NCBI GenBank assembly: GCA_948805675.1
Contig: CAQIBN010000006.1
Span: forward strand, 1-64,000
Direction of reading: 5' to 3'
DNA length: 64,000 nucleotides
Source of the DNA: an uncultured Clostridia bacterium
GTDB taxonomy: Bacteria > Bacillota > Clostridia > TANB77 > CAG-508
Shown here: in pieces, positions 17,555-26,868 of the stretch
How the letters are laid out: every line of letters begins with the position of its first letter
How positions within the stretch are numbered: the first letter of the stretch is position 1
The notes under the pieces: generated by a model
Told to the model about the DNA's origin: nothing
Database searches by the model: none
What the model saw: the letters and a program-made list of their open reading frames with translations, nothing else
Translations under genes and position numbers: made by a program

Positions 17555-19510
17555 TTATACCTCCATTAAAATAGGAAGAATCATTGGGTTCCTCTTTGTT
17601 TTTTGGAAAATGTAATCTCTTAAGTTATCTTTCAATGTTGATTTTATTGTTGACCAATCTGTAATTCTTCTTTCTTCACATTTTTGTACTTCTTCTCTAA
17701 TGACTCTTTTAACATCATCCATTAGATTCTCAGATTCTCTTACATATACAAACCCTCTTGATATAACATCTGGTCCCGAAACAATTTCTCCTGAACCAGA
17801 ATCCATTGTCATTACTATAATTATTAATCCATCTTGTGATAAGTGTTGTCTATCACGAAGAACTATATTTCCAACATCTCCAACACCAAGTCCATCAACT
17901 AATACTTTTCCACAAGGAACTGATGTTGTTAATTTTGCTTCATCTTCATTTAATTCAAGTACTCTACCATTTTTCATCATAAATATATTTTCTGATGGAA
18001 TTCCCATTTTTTTTGCAGTTTCTGAATGTGCTATTAATTGTCTATATTCTCCATGAATTGGTATAAAATATTTTGGTCTTACTAATGAAAAAATTAATTT
18101 TTGTTCTTCCTGACATGCATGTCCAGAAACATGTATTGCTTCTAAAGAACTATACACAACTTCTGCACCAATTTTCATTAAATCATCTATTACCTTTGAA
18201 ACTAATTTTTCGTTTCCTGGTATTGGTGTTGCAGAAATTATAATTTTGTCATTAGGAGTAATTACAACCTTTCTATGGTCACCTGAAGCCATTCTTGTTA
18301 ATGCAGACATAGCCTCACCTTGACTACCTGTTGTTAAAATAACTAATTGGTCATCAGTATAGTTTTTAATCATATCAATATCTATAAAAACATTTTCTGG
18401 AACTTTAATATAGCCTAAGCTTCTTGCTGTTTCTATCATATTAATCATACTTCTACCACATACTGCAACTTTTCTTTTATATTTTACTGCTGAATTTACT
18501 ATTTGCTGAACTCTATGCACATTTGATGCAAATGTTGCAACAACAATCCTTTTTTGGCAATTTAAAAATAATTTATCAAAAACTTCACCTACAGAGCTTT
18601 CAGACATTGTATATCCTTTTCTTTCTGCATTTGTACTATCTGACATTAATGCAAGTACTCCTTGATTTCCAATCTCAGCAATTCTTCCAAAATCCATTAA
18701 CTTGTCATCAATTGGAGTATAATCTATTTTAAAGTCTCCAGTATGAAGTACTGTTCCTACTGGTGTATATATTGCAAGCATTACAGAATCTGGAATACTG
18801 TGTGAACTTCTAATAAATTCTACTTTAATTTTTCCAAAGTTTATAGTTTGTCCTTGTTCTACTATTTTCAATTTTGTCTTTCTTAATAATTTATGCTCTT
18901 CTAATTTATTTTTTATTAATCCTACTGTTAATTTTGTTGCATATATTGGAATATCAACTTGCTTTAAAACATAAGGTATTGAACCTATATGGTCTTCATG
19001 ACCATGAGTAATTACTAAACCTTTAATTTTATCTTTATTTCTCTCTAAATATGTTACATCAGGTATTACTAAATCAACACCTAGCATATTATCTTCTGGA
19101 AATTCAAGTCCACAATCCACTAACACTATTTCATTATCGTATTCAAAAACAGTAATATTTTTTCCTATTTCCTCTAATCCTCCTAAAGGTATAATTTTTA
19201 AATTTGGTTTTTTAAATCCAAATTTATTATCTTTATTTTCAGACTTTACTTTTCTTGTTCTTGGCTTTCTCTCTACCTTTTTTACCTCTCTTTTTTCTTG
19301 TTCTTCATTTACTTCTTCTGTGTTAATCTTCTTATTTTTTACTATTATTCCTTTTTCTGTTTTTCTATTTACTATTTCACCTTTTTCTAAATCTTTTCTT
19401 GCTTTACTGTTTCTATTATTTTTGTACCCTCTTTCTCTTCTTGGTACTTGTACTTTTGTATTCTCCTTTTCTTCTTTAAGAATCTCACTATTTTTTAAAT
19501 TTTCTGTCAT
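17555..19510 (-). CDS. rnjA: Ribonuclease J
   Basis: A 651-residue RNase J with the metallo-beta-lactamase signature THGHEDHIGSIPY (about residue 167), further metal ligands in HTGDFKID and the C-terminal HVSGHACQEE and HGEYRQL motifs of the beta-CASP domain. It degrades and matures RNA with 5'-3' exonuclease and endonuclease activity. About 105 N-terminal residues are a basic, low-complexity extension (RRERGYKNNRNSK) absent from the shortest family members; similar extensions occur in other Clostridia. ATG at 19510 has GGAGAT upstream. It heads a unit with the unknown gene and gltX. Confidence 0.92.
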   Translation of the reverse strand: MTENLKNSEILKEEKENTKVQVPRRERGYKNNRNSKARKDLEKGEIVNRKTEKGIIVKNKKINTEEVNEEQEKREVKKVERKPRTRKVKSENKDNKFGFKKPNLKIIPLGGLEEIGKNITVFEYDNEIVLVDCGLEFPEDNMLGVDLVIPDVTYLERNKDKIKGLVITHGHEDHIGSIPYVLKQVDIPIYATKLTVGLIKNKLEEHKLLRKTKLKIVEQGQTINFGKIKVEFIRSSHSIPDSVMLAIYTPVGTVLHTGDFKIDYTPIDDKLMDFGRIAEIGNQGVLALMSDSTNAERKGYTMSESSVGEVFDKLFLNCQKRIVVATFASNVHRVQQIVNSAVKYKRKVAVCGRSMINMIETARSLGYIKVPENVFIDIDMIKNYTDDQLVILTTGSQGEAMSALTRMASGDHRKVVITPNDKIIISATPIPGNEKLVSKVIDDLMKIGAEVVYSSLEAIHVSGHACQEEQKLIFSLVRPKYFIPIHGEYRQLIAHSETAKKMGIPSENIFMMKNGRVLELNEDEAKLTTSVPCGKVLVDGLGVGDVGNIVLRDRQHLSQDGLIIIVMTMDSGSGEIVSGPDVISRGFVYVRESENLMDDVKRVIREEVQKCEERRITDWSTIKSTLKDNLRDYIFQKTKRNPMILPILMEV

Positions 19511-19905
19511 TTTTGTTTATATCTCCTTCTTCTTTAAATCTGTTTAAATTTATATACTTCTTAAAATTATTTAATATAATAAAAACTCTTTATTATCATA
19601 TTTTATACTAGAATTTCTCTATTATATAAATTAATTCCATATTATAAACTCTTATTTGGCTATTATTTAAAGAATTATTGCATCACAAACTAAAATTAGA
19701 ATATGGCCTTGCACATAAAAATCCGCTTGCTACACTACCATATACTAACTAGATTAGCTTACTCTACTAACTTAATTTATAAATATCCCGAACTTTTTTA
19801 CAATATTATTCTATTTATTTTTACACACCTTTTTATATAAATAGAAATATATAAATTTAAATCTCTTCTTTACCATTATTGGTAATCAATGGTATTATTA
19901 TACAA
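19511..19905. other. Gene-free stretch upstream of rnjA
   Basis: About 395 AT-rich bases between the recovered end of the ROK kinase and the rnjA start. It presumably holds the rnjA promoter; I see no gene or convincing RNA motif. Confidence 0.4.
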
Positions 19906-20828
19906 TTAATTTTCATTTATGTCAATGCTTGCTCCAATTATTCCGTGCATCATTACCTAGTTTTGCTAAATTTAATACTGGTATATTTTCTTTATTAAAC
20001 ACATAATTAGCTTTATTAAATTCTAATAATAGCTTATCCCATAAAATTTCCTTAAAATATACAAAACCTCCACCGAATAGTTATACATTCTGGCTCTAAT
20101 AAATTTGTTATATTTGACAACCCTATTATTAAATCATTAATATATTCTTTAATTATTTTTTGTACTTTTTCATCATCAATATTTGCTTTTACATAATTTA
20201 ATAAATCTCTGGACTTTAAATTACCAAATATAATCTCTTTATTAAATTTCTCTTTTAATCTTTTTATTGAACAATAAGTTTCAAAACAACCTCTATTTCC
20301 GCATTTACATAAACTACCATTTTTTTCTATAATCATATGACCAAATTCAAAGCCTGAACATTTCTTGGGTCTTAATAACTTATTATTAAGAAATGTAGCA
20401 CCACCTATTCCTGTTCCAAGACATAAAAACACTGAGTCTTCATATTCTTTCATACTTCCATATAGTTTTTCTGCAATTGCTGCACATTTTCCATCATTTC
20501 TTATAATTATATTTTCAAATTCCAACTCATCTTTTAATCTTTCTACTATATTAAAATCTCTAATCCCTAAATTTACTATTCTTTTTATAATGCCTTTAAT
20601 AGGCTCACCTGGTGTTCCTATTCCTATCAATTTTATATTTTCTAAAGTTATGTTTTTCTCTTCTAATAAACCATTAATACTACTTATTATTGTTTTTATA
20701 ATAAATTCTTTAATATCTTGTGATTTATTATTATATATATCTGTATCTTTTTTACAAATTATCTTTCCTTCATTATTTACAATTCCAACACCTATATGGC
20801 TTCCACCTAAATCTATACCTATATTCAT
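19906..20828 (-). CDS. ROK family sugar kinase, read through two CGG +1 recoding sites
   Basis: A ROK kinase of about 306 residues is obtained only by skipping the C of two in-frame CGG triplets (20075 and 19945); the plain frame stops at 20052 after 258 residues. Features: N-terminal phosphate loop IGIDLGGSHIG, catalytic region GTGIGGA, and the ROK zinc motif with CKCGNRGCFE (residues 182-191). The regained C-terminus reads ITIGGGFVYF then NDAGIIGAS, the usual closing motifs of glucokinase-like ROK proteins, and stops at TAA 19908-19906. It probably phosphorylates glucose or a related hexose. ATG at 20828 has GGAGG upstream. Confidence 0.85.
19943..19945 (-). other. CGG +1 recoding site in the ROK kinase (second)
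   Basis: In the frame entered at the first site, codons read AAT GAT GCA CGG AAT and stop after six more codons. Skipping the C gives GCA GGA ATA ATT GGA GCA AGC (AGIIGAS), the conserved C-terminal ROK motif. Confidence 0.88.
20073..20075 (-). other. CGG +1 recoding site in the ROK kinase (first)
   Basis: Incoming codons ACT ATT CGG TGG AGG TTT reach TAA after six codons. Skipping the C gives ATT GGT GGA GGT TTT GTA (IGGGFV), the conserved glycine-rich motif near the C-terminus of ROK kinases. Confidence 0.9.
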
Positions 20829-20850
20829 ATATTCTCCTCCTAAATCTAAA

Positions 20851-20891
20851 AAAGATTACCTAAAATTATATAAATATTATAGGTAATCTTT
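20851..20891. terminator. Intrinsic terminator downstream of the 52-residue membrane protein
   Basis: A 12-bp stem AAAGATTACCTA / TAGGTAATCTTT lies between the small gene ending at 20904 and the ROK kinase start. Confidence 0.7.
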
Positions 20892-20903
20892 AAACATTTA
20901 TGC

Positions 20904-21062
20904 CTAATAAGTTGCATCATTTGAATACATTATATTATTATTTGATTCTTTTTTTATAAATCCTGCATTTGGATCTAATACTAATGCAAGCATGATAGCA
21001 CCTAATATAAGTAATATTACTAATCCAATTAATAGTTTAATTAAATTCTCCTTTTTAAACAT
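20904..21062 (-). CDS. Small membrane protein (52 residues)
   Basis: A 52-residue frame starting MFKKENLIKLL with a single hydrophobic helix (IGLVILLILGAIMLALVL) and a short polar tail. The ATG at 21062 is preceded by GGAGGAAAAGTT, an excellent ribosome site, and a terminator follows, so it is very likely expressed. It begins 12 bp after uppP ends and is probably in its operon. I do not recognise the family. It may be a single-pass partner of UppP or an unrelated small membrane protein. Confidence 0.7.
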   Translation of the reverse strand: MFKKENLIKLLIGLVILLILGAIMLALVLDPNAGFIKKESNNNIMYSNDATY

Positions 21063-21074
21063 AACTTTTCCTCC

Positions 21075-21857
21075 CTATTTTATAAAAGTTAAAGCTATAA
21101 TAATTATTCCTGCTATTACTCTATATATAGCAAATCCCTTGAAACTCCCCTTTTGTAAGTATTTTAATAAAAATTTTATAACTACTATACCAACTATAAA
21201 GCTTGCTATTACACCAATAAAAAATGGTAAATTAAATACAAATTCTTTTATTTTAAATATTGTTGCAGCTAAAACTATAGGTGCAGATAACATAAATGAA
21301 TATTTAGCAGCAGATGTTCTATCTACTTTTAATAATCTTGCTGTTGTCATTGTTACACCAGATCTGGATACACCTGGTATAAATGCTAAACTTTGTGCTA
21401 AACCAATTAAAAAAGTTTGTTTTAATGTCATATTCTCATAATTTGTATTTGCTTTTGCATTTTCATCTACGAAATATAATATAACACCCATAATCATTAA
21501 TGCAACTGCTATTATTAAAGGAGTAGTTAGCTTATCTCCAACAAAGTGATCTAATAAGAAACCTATTATTCCTCCTGGAATTGTGGCTAAAACTATATAC
21601 CAAAACATCTTTCCTTCAACTGAATCTTCTTTTTTTACTATCTTTTTATATCCACCTTTAATTAGTTCTATCCAATCTTTAAAGAAAAATATTCCTATAG
21701 CTAGTAATGTACCAAAATGTAATGCTACATCAAAAGATTCTGGTATATCCCAATTAAATATCCATGGTATAATTGCTAAATGGGCAGAACTTGATATTGG
21801 CAAAAGTTCTGTAAGCCCTTGTACAATTCCTAATATTAATGCTTGTATTCCATTCAT
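21075..21857 (-). CDS. uppP: Undecaprenyl-diphosphatase
   Basis: A 260-residue polytopic membrane protein of the UppP/BacA family. The two conserved motifs are present: an N-terminal GIVQGLTELLPISSSAHL and the central PGVSRSGVTMTTARLL, which together form the active site with Glu, Ser and Arg. It dephosphorylates undecaprenyl diphosphate to recycle the lipid carrier of peptidoglycan synthesis and can give bacitracin resistance. I chose the ATG at 21857, with GAGGAG at good spacing, over the TTG two codons earlier. Followed closely by a small membrane-protein gene. Confidence 0.95.
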   Translation of the reverse strand: MNGIQALILGIVQGLTELLPISSSAHLAIIPWIFNWDIPESFDVALHFGTLLAIGIFFFKDWIELIKGGYKKIVKKEDSVEGKMFWYIVLATIPGGIIGFLLDHFVGDKLTTPLIIAVALMIMGVILYFVDENAKANTNYENMTLKQTFLIGLAQSLAFIPGVSRSGVTMTTARLLKVDRTSAAKYSFMLSAPIVLAATIFKIKEFVFNLPFFIGVIASFIVGIVVIKFLLKYLQKGSFKGFAIYRVIAGIIIIALTFIK

Positions 21858-21989
21858 TATCAAAACTCCTCTTTTCTTATATTAAATTATGAGATTAAAA
21901 AACTTTTTATAAAACTTTTTATAAAACTTTTAATTTATTTATTGTATATTATTACTGTTTACCTAAAAATTTATATTTGTTAATATATT

Positions 21990-22877
21990 TTAAAATATTT
22001 TTTTATCTTTTATCTCATTATATATAGTTTGCTTAATACATTCACCTGCACTAAATGGTGCTACTTTTCCAGGTAATGCTAGAGCCCAAATTACTTTTAT
22101 TCCTAAATTCTTAGCAATTTCAAAATCTACGCCTCCTGGTTTAGATGCTAAATCTATTATTAAGCTATCTTTTTTAATTAATTTTAATCTATTTTCATCT
22201 AATATTAAACTTGGTATTGTATTTATTATAATATTTTTATCTGATAAACTATCATTTAATTTTGAAAGTGGTACTGGATTATACCCATATGTTTCTATCC
22301 ATGCCAAATCCTCGCTTTTTCTAGCCTCACAATATACATTTGCTCCAATTGAATTAAGCATTTTAGAAAGTACCTTTCCAATTCTTCCAAATCCTAATAT
22401 TAATATATTACTTCCATGTAAAGTAAAATCTGTTTCTTCCATTGCTATTTGTATAGTTCCCTCTGCTGTGGATATACTATTTAAAATTGCCAATTCCTCA
22501 CATTTTATTAAATCTATAATTTCAAAATTAGTTTCTTGTTGTAAGTTATATAAGTCTTGAGGTATACTTCCAGCAATAAATATTTTATTTTCTAAACATT
22601 TTGTAACATCTTTTATTAAAATATCTTTATTACTAAATGGTGATTTTATTAAATTTTCATCTTTACAAAGTGGAATAGAACTAATAACTAATTTACTTTT
22701 TTTAATGCATTCTTCTATATTTTTACAATTAAATACATTATTTATATTTTGCAATTTTTCTGCTTTTTCTAATCCATATGTATATACATTAAATCCATCT
22801 TTTGCTAACATTTCTACAAGATAAATAATTCTTAAATCTCCACCTATAACAGATACACTTTTTCCCAATATTAACAC
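21990..22877 (-). CDS. dpaA: Dipicolinate synthase subunit A
   Basis: A 295-residue protein of the DpaA/SpoVFA family: an N-terminal domain beginning with SVSVIGGDLRIIYL and a second Rossmann fold with ILILGFGRIGKVLSKML (about residues 153-169). It works with subunit B to make dipicolinic acid, the calcium chelator of the spore core. The dpaB gene is not adjacent here, unlike in Bacillus. The start is uncertain by a few codons (GTG at 22877 or the TTG three codons on), both near GAAAGGA. It is good evidence that the organism forms endospores. Confidence 0.85.
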   Translation of the reverse strand: MLILGKSVSVIGGDLRIIYLVEMLAKDGFNVYTYGLEKAEKLQNINNVFNCKNIEECIKKSKLVISSIPLCKDENLIKSPFSNKDILIKDVTKCLENKIFIAGSIPQDLYNLQQETNFEIIDLIKCEELAILNSISTAEGTIQIAMEETDFTLHGSNILILGFGRIGKVLSKMLNSIGANVYCEARKSEDLAWIETYGYNPVPLSKLNDSLSDKNIIINTIPSLILDENRLKLIKKDSLIIDLASKPGGVDFEIAKNLGIKVIWALALPGKVAPFSAGECIKQTIYNEIKDKKIF

Positions 22878-22934
22878 ATTCCTTTCATATTAAACTTAAT
22901 ATGAATATATTCTACTTTTATAAATTTATCACAC

Positions 22935-24155
22935 TTATTTTTCGTCTTTTTCTATCTGATTTTCTTTTTCATTTTCTATACTTTTTTTAATATTTTTTAT
23001 CATTTTTATATCATTATTATTTAATTTATTAATTAAATAATATGTTTCTTTTAAATGTTTTTGTGTTAGTTTTTCTTTTTTTGTTAATTTATTTTGTACT
23101 TTTAAACTTAGTGTATCATTTAAATTAGGTGTTTTTATATTTTTTATTATTGGTAAAAATATAGGTTGTGTTTCTATTTCTTTATATATTTTACTGTCTA
23201 ATTCTATTGCTACATTAATATAGTTTATAGCTTTTGATTTTTCTCCTCGAAGCATACTAATTTGTGCTAAATAATAATAAGAACCTGCTTCTATATCTTC
23301 TTTAGATAAACATTCCATAAAATAATTTTCTGCTTCTCCTAAATCCCCATATAACATAGATATTTGTGCTAAATTAAATTTTGCATTATATAACATACTA
23401 TTAATTTCTGCAGCAATTTCATAATATTCTTTTGCTTTTTGAAAATCATTCAATCTTGTATAAGCCATCCCCAAATTATAATAAATATCATAATTTGTTG
23501 GATTATATTTTAAAGCTTCTGTATACACTTGTGTAGCCTCTTTAAATCTCTCTTCATTATATAAAATATCACCAAGTAGCATACTTGCTTGTAAATAATC
23601 TGGCTTCTTTCTTAATAAATCATTAAGCATATCTATACTAGCTTCATTATTATTTAACTTTTGAAGCAAAACAGATATTTTATAATATGAATTATAATCT
23701 TTTGTATTAATTTCTATTGCTCTTACATATTCATCTATTGCATTTGTATGTTTCCCCTCTAGTTCATAAATTTCAGCAAGAACTTTATGTCCTAAATAAC
23801 TATTTGGGTATTTATCTATTAATTTTAATATATTCCTTTTAGCTTCTTCTGGATTATTTTGTTTTAAGTAATATTTAGCTATAATTAAATTTAATAGTTC
23901 TGGAAATAATATATTTTTCTTTTCTAAAATAAAAACAATTCCTGGAATAATTATACATAAAATATATAATATTATTTTTATTATTATAGGAAGTTTTATA
24001 TCTGAAATTAGTTCTAAAAAATTGACTCCTATTCCTATAAATTGTAAAATTAATATATCTATATATGTTGTATCATTCTTTTTTATCATTTTAAAAAATA
24101 CAATGATAAATAAAGTAAAAGCTAACAAATTGAATATTATTTTTAGGGTTATCAT
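22935..24155 (-). CDS. Membrane-anchored tetratricopeptide-repeat protein
   Basis: A 406-residue protein. Three hydrophobic segments occupy roughly the first 80 residues. Then come about eight tetratricopeptide repeats (for example YYNLGMAYTRLNDFQKAKEY and ALKYNPTNYDIYYNLG), which give a protein-binding solenoid facing the cytoplasm or the outside. The C-terminus is Lys/Glu-rich. I chose the ATG at 24155, spaced properly from AGAGGA. It lies 12 bp after ppa on the same strand. No specific function can be assigned. Confidence 0.75.
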   Translation of the reverse strand: MITLKIIFNLLAFTLFIIVFFKMIKKNDTTYIDILILQFIGIGVNFLELISDIKLPIIIKIILYILCIIIPGIVFILEKKNILFPELLNLIIAKYYLKQNNPEEAKRNILKLIDKYPNSYLGHKVLAEIYELEGKHTNAIDEYVRAIEINTKDYNSYYKISVLLQKLNNNEASIDMLNDLLRKKPDYLQASMLLGDILYNEERFKEATQVYTEALKYNPTNYDIYYNLGMAYTRLNDFQKAKEYYEIAAEINSMLYNAKFNLAQISMLYGDLGEAENYFMECLSKEDIEAGSYYYLAQISMLRGEKSKAINYINVAIELDSKIYKEIETQPIFLPIIKNIKTPNLNDTLSLKVQNKLTKKEKLTQKHLKETYYLINKLNNNDIKMIKNIKKSIENEKENQIEKDEK

Positions 24156-24166
24156 AAACATCCTCT

Positions 24167-24703
24167 TTATTTATTAAATTTTTCTTTATAATTTTTAATT
24201 GATTCTTCTATTATTCTTTCTGCTTCTTCTCTTCCATACATCTTATCTACAGCTGTTTTTTTGCCCTCTAATTGTTTATATACTTCAAAGAAATGCATAA
24301 GTTCATCAGATATTTGTTTTGGTAATTGTGATATATCTTTGTAACAATTTAAGTATGGGTCATTTTTTGCTATTGCTATAATTTTTTCATCTTGTTCATC
24401 ACTATCTATCATTTTTAATACTCCAATTGGATAACATTCTATTAGAGTAAGTGGATATACAGATTCTTGACATATTACTAAAACATCAAGAGGGTCATTA
24501 TCCCCTGCATATGTTCTAGGAATAAATCCATAATTTGCTGGATAATGTGTTGCTGTATAAAGTACACGGTCTAATTTAAGTAGCCCTGTCTCTTTATCCA
24601 ATTCGTATTTATCTCCACATCCTTTTGGAATTTCTATTACAGAAACAAAATTATCTTTTTTTACTCTTTCTTCTGAAATATCATGCCATATATTCATAAT
24701 CAT
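24167..24703 (-). CDS. ppa: Inorganic pyrophosphatase
   Basis: A 178-residue soluble family I pyrophosphatase. The metal-binding signature DNDPLDVLVI (about residues 65-74) contains the three conserved aspartates; EIPKGCGDKYELDK and the YPANYGFIP segment are also typical. It hydrolyses pyrophosphate from biosynthesis. Start could be the ATG at 24703 or the ATG two codons later (24697), both behind GGAAGG. The TPR gene follows at once, so the two probably share a transcript. Confidence 0.93.
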   Translation of the reverse strand: MIMNIWHDISEERVKKDNFVSVIEIPKGCGDKYELDKETGLLKLDRVLYTATHYPANYGFIPRTYAGDNDPLDVLVICQESVYPLTLIECYPIGVLKMIDSDEQDEKIIAIAKNDPYLNCYKDISQLPKQISDELMHFFEVYKQLEGKKTAVDKMYGREEAERIIEESIKNYKEKFNK

Positions 24704-24789
24704 TCATTTCCTTCCTTATCTTTTGCAAGTATGGTTATATTTTAAGCTAAAAATGTTAAAATGTCTAGTAATATAGCAAAAAAAGTATT

Positions 24790-24837
24790 AAAAAAAGAAC
24801 ATATTGCTTCTATATTTGTAGAAACTAATTTGTTCTT
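24790..24837 (-). terminator. Intrinsic terminator of the fatty-acid operon
   Basis: On the minus strand, a stem AAGAACA / TGTTCTT with an inner TTTCTA / TAGAAG-like stem is followed by a T run, 12 bp past the accA stop. Confidence 0.65.
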
Positions 24838-24848
24838 GTAATATATAA

Positions 24849-25646
24849 TTACTTTATTTTTCTAAACTTTTCATATCTATTATTTACTAGACTTTCTTTA
24901 TCTATCTCTTTTAATTTTTTAATATTGTCTAGGATACATTTCTTTATCTTTGAGCTTACACCTTGTATATCCTCTCCTGCTCCACCTTCTGGCTCTTCTA
25001 TAATTTCATCAATAACATTTAAGTCTTTCAAATCTTTTGCTGTTATTTTCATATGTTCTGCTGCTTCTTTATTTTTACTTGCATCTTTATATAAAATACT
25101 TGCAAAACCTTCAGGTGATAATATAGAATATACTGCATTTTCTAGCATGATAATTTTATCTGCCACACATATTCCTAAAGCTCCTCCACTAGACCCTTCA
25201 CCTATAACTATAGAAATAATAGGAGTTTTTAATCTAGACATTTCCAATAAGTTTTTAGCAATAGCTTCCCCTTGACCTCTTTCTTCTGCTCCTATTCCTG
25301 GATATGCACCTGGTGTATCAACAAAAGTTATAATTGGTCTATTAAACTTTTCTGCTTGTTTCATTATTCTTAAGGCTTTTCTATATCCTTCTGGATTTGT
25401 CATTCCAAAATTTCTTTCCATATTTTCTTTAGTCGTTTTCCCTTTTTGTTGACCTACTATAGTAACTGCATATTCACCAATTTTTCCAATACCTGTTATT
25501 ATTGACTTATCATCAGAATATAATCTATCTCCATGTAACTCGATAAATTCGTCACATATTAATTTTATATATTCTAATGATTTAGGTCTATCTGTTTTTC
25601 TTGCAAGCATTACTCTATCCCATGCAGTAAGCTTTTTTTGCTTCAT
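24849..25646 (-). CDS. accA: Acetyl-CoA carboxylase carboxyltransferase subunit alpha
   Basis: A 265-residue AccA with the crotonase-fold signatures TFVDTPGAYPGIGAEERGQG (residues 112-131) and IGEGSSGGALGI (156-167). With AccD it transfers the carboxyl group from biotin to acetyl-CoA, giving malonyl-CoA. It is slightly shorter at the N-terminus than the E. coli protein, as is usual in Clostridia. ATG at 25646 has AGGAGG upstream. Last gene of the fab/acc operon, followed by a terminator. Confidence 0.95.
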   Translation of the reverse strand: MKQKKLTAWDRVMLARKTDRPKSLEYIKLICDEFIELHGDRLYSDDKSIITGIGKIGEYAVTIVGQQKGKTTKENMERNFGMTNPEGYRKALRIMKQAEKFNRPIITFVDTPGAYPGIGAEERGQGEAIAKNLLEMSRLKTPIISIVIGEGSSGGALGICVADKIIMLENAVYSILSPEGFASILYKDASKNKEAAEHMKITAKDLKDLNVIDEIIEEPEGGAGEDIQGVSSKIKKCILDNIKKLKEIDKESLVNNRYEKFRKIK

Positions 25647-25752
25647 TTTTGCTCCTCCTTTTGGAAATTATATGATATATTAAATTTTTAATTATTCCAA
25701 ATTGTTTTTTTAATAATTAATATCAATTATGCCATTTTTAATTCAAATACAT

Positions 25753-26598
25753 TTATTTATGTAACCTTAAAATCTTATATAAAGTATCTTTCATATCTCT
25801 TCTTTCAACAATTTTATCAATAAAACCATGCTCTAATAAAAACTCTGATTTCTGAAATCCATCTGGAAGTTTTTGCTTAATTGTTTGTTCTATTACCCTA
25901 GGACCTGCAAAACCTATTAAAGCATTTGGCTCTGCTAAAATAATGTCTCCTAAAGACGCAAAACTTGCTGTAACTCCTCCTGTTGTTGGGTCTGTTAAAA
26001 CAGATATATATAAAAGACCTGCTTCATCTAATTTTGCTAAAGCTGATGATGTTTTAGCCATTTGCATTAAAGAAATAATTCCTTCTTGCATTCTAGCTCC
26101 ACCAGAAACACAAAATATTATAAATGGTAGCTTATTTTTTATAGCTTCTTCTATACTAGAAGTTATCTTTTCTCCTACAACACTTCCCATACTACCCATC
26201 ATAAAATTTCCATCCATTACAGCTATAACTACTTTTTCACCATTTATTTCTCCATAACCTGTAGTTACAGCTTCTTTTATATTAGTTTTTTCTTGCAAAG
26301 CTTCTATTTTTTTGCTATAACCTTCAAAATCTAATGGATTTCTAGTTTCCATATCTTTATTTATTTCTACAAAAGTTCCCTCATCTATAATCTGGGAAAT
26401 TCTACGTCTAGCAGATAATCTAAAATGTTTTCCACAATTAGGACATACGCTGTAATTTCTATGTACTTCTTCTTTGTATAAAATTTCTTTACAAGCATCA
26501 CACTTAACCCATTTTCCAATTAACATATCAGATGCTTTTATATTTTTTTTATTTTCTTCTTCTGTTTGATTAATTTTTTTAATTTTATCTATTACCAT
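25753..26598 (-). CDS. accD: Acetyl-CoA carboxylase carboxyltransferase subunit beta
   Basis: A 281-residue AccD. The N-terminal four-cysteine zinc ribbon is intact (CDACKEIL ... CPNCGKHF, residues 35-60), followed by the carboxyltransferase fold with GYGEINGEKVVIAVMDGNFM and CVSGGARMQEG. It partners AccA. ATG at 26598 follows GGAAG. A decayed gene (26667-26857) separates it from accC. Confidence 0.95.
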   Translation of the reverse strand: MVIDKIKKINQTEEENKKNIKASDMLIGKWVKCDACKEILYKEEVHRNYSVCPNCGKHFRLSARRRISQIIDEGTFVEINKDMETRNPLDFEGYSKKIEALQEKTNIKEAVTTGYGEINGEKVVIAVMDGNFMMGSMGSVVGEKITSSIEEAIKNKLPFIIFCVSGGARMQEGIISLMQMAKTSSALAKLDEAGLLYISVLTDPTTGGVTASFASLGDIILAEPNALIGFAGPRVIEQTIKQKLPDGFQKSEFLLEHGFIDKIVERRDMKDTLYKILRLHK

Positions 26599-26666
26599 AA
26601 TTTGTTATACTTCCTTTATAAATTATTTGTAAATAAATATCTGTTATTAAGATAAATGTTAATTAA

Positions 26667-26857
26667 TTATATATATTTTTTTATTATTTCTATTGCTTGA
26701 GGCAATTGTTTTACTTGTGATTTTCCCATATGCTTTATATTAGGAATAAATACTTTTTCTGTCTCAATATATTTAATTCTTATGCCTTCTCAACAATATA
26801 TGGACCAAAAGACTCTTTAGTATCTGCATTATAACTATGTATAATAAATAAGTTCAT
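26667..26857 (-). pseudogene. Remnant of an RBBP9/YdeN-like serine hydrolase
   Basis: A start at 26857 behind GGAGAAG gives MNLFIIHSYNADTKESFGPY and a stop after 25 residues. In another frame the C-terminal part of the same kind of protein follows directly (VFIPNIKHMGKSQVKQLP), so the middle of the gene, including the nucleophile serine, has been deleted. RBBP9-like proteins are small alpha/beta hydrolases. No CGG is at the break, so this is real decay and not the recoding seen elsewhere. It sits inside the fatty-acid operon between accC and accD. Confidence 0.6.
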
Positions 26858-26868
26858 ATTCTTCTCCT

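Noticed and set aside
26667..26857. The broken hydrolase gene as another CGG recoding case
   Set aside because: No CGG is present and the middle of the protein is missing, so it is ordinary gene decay.
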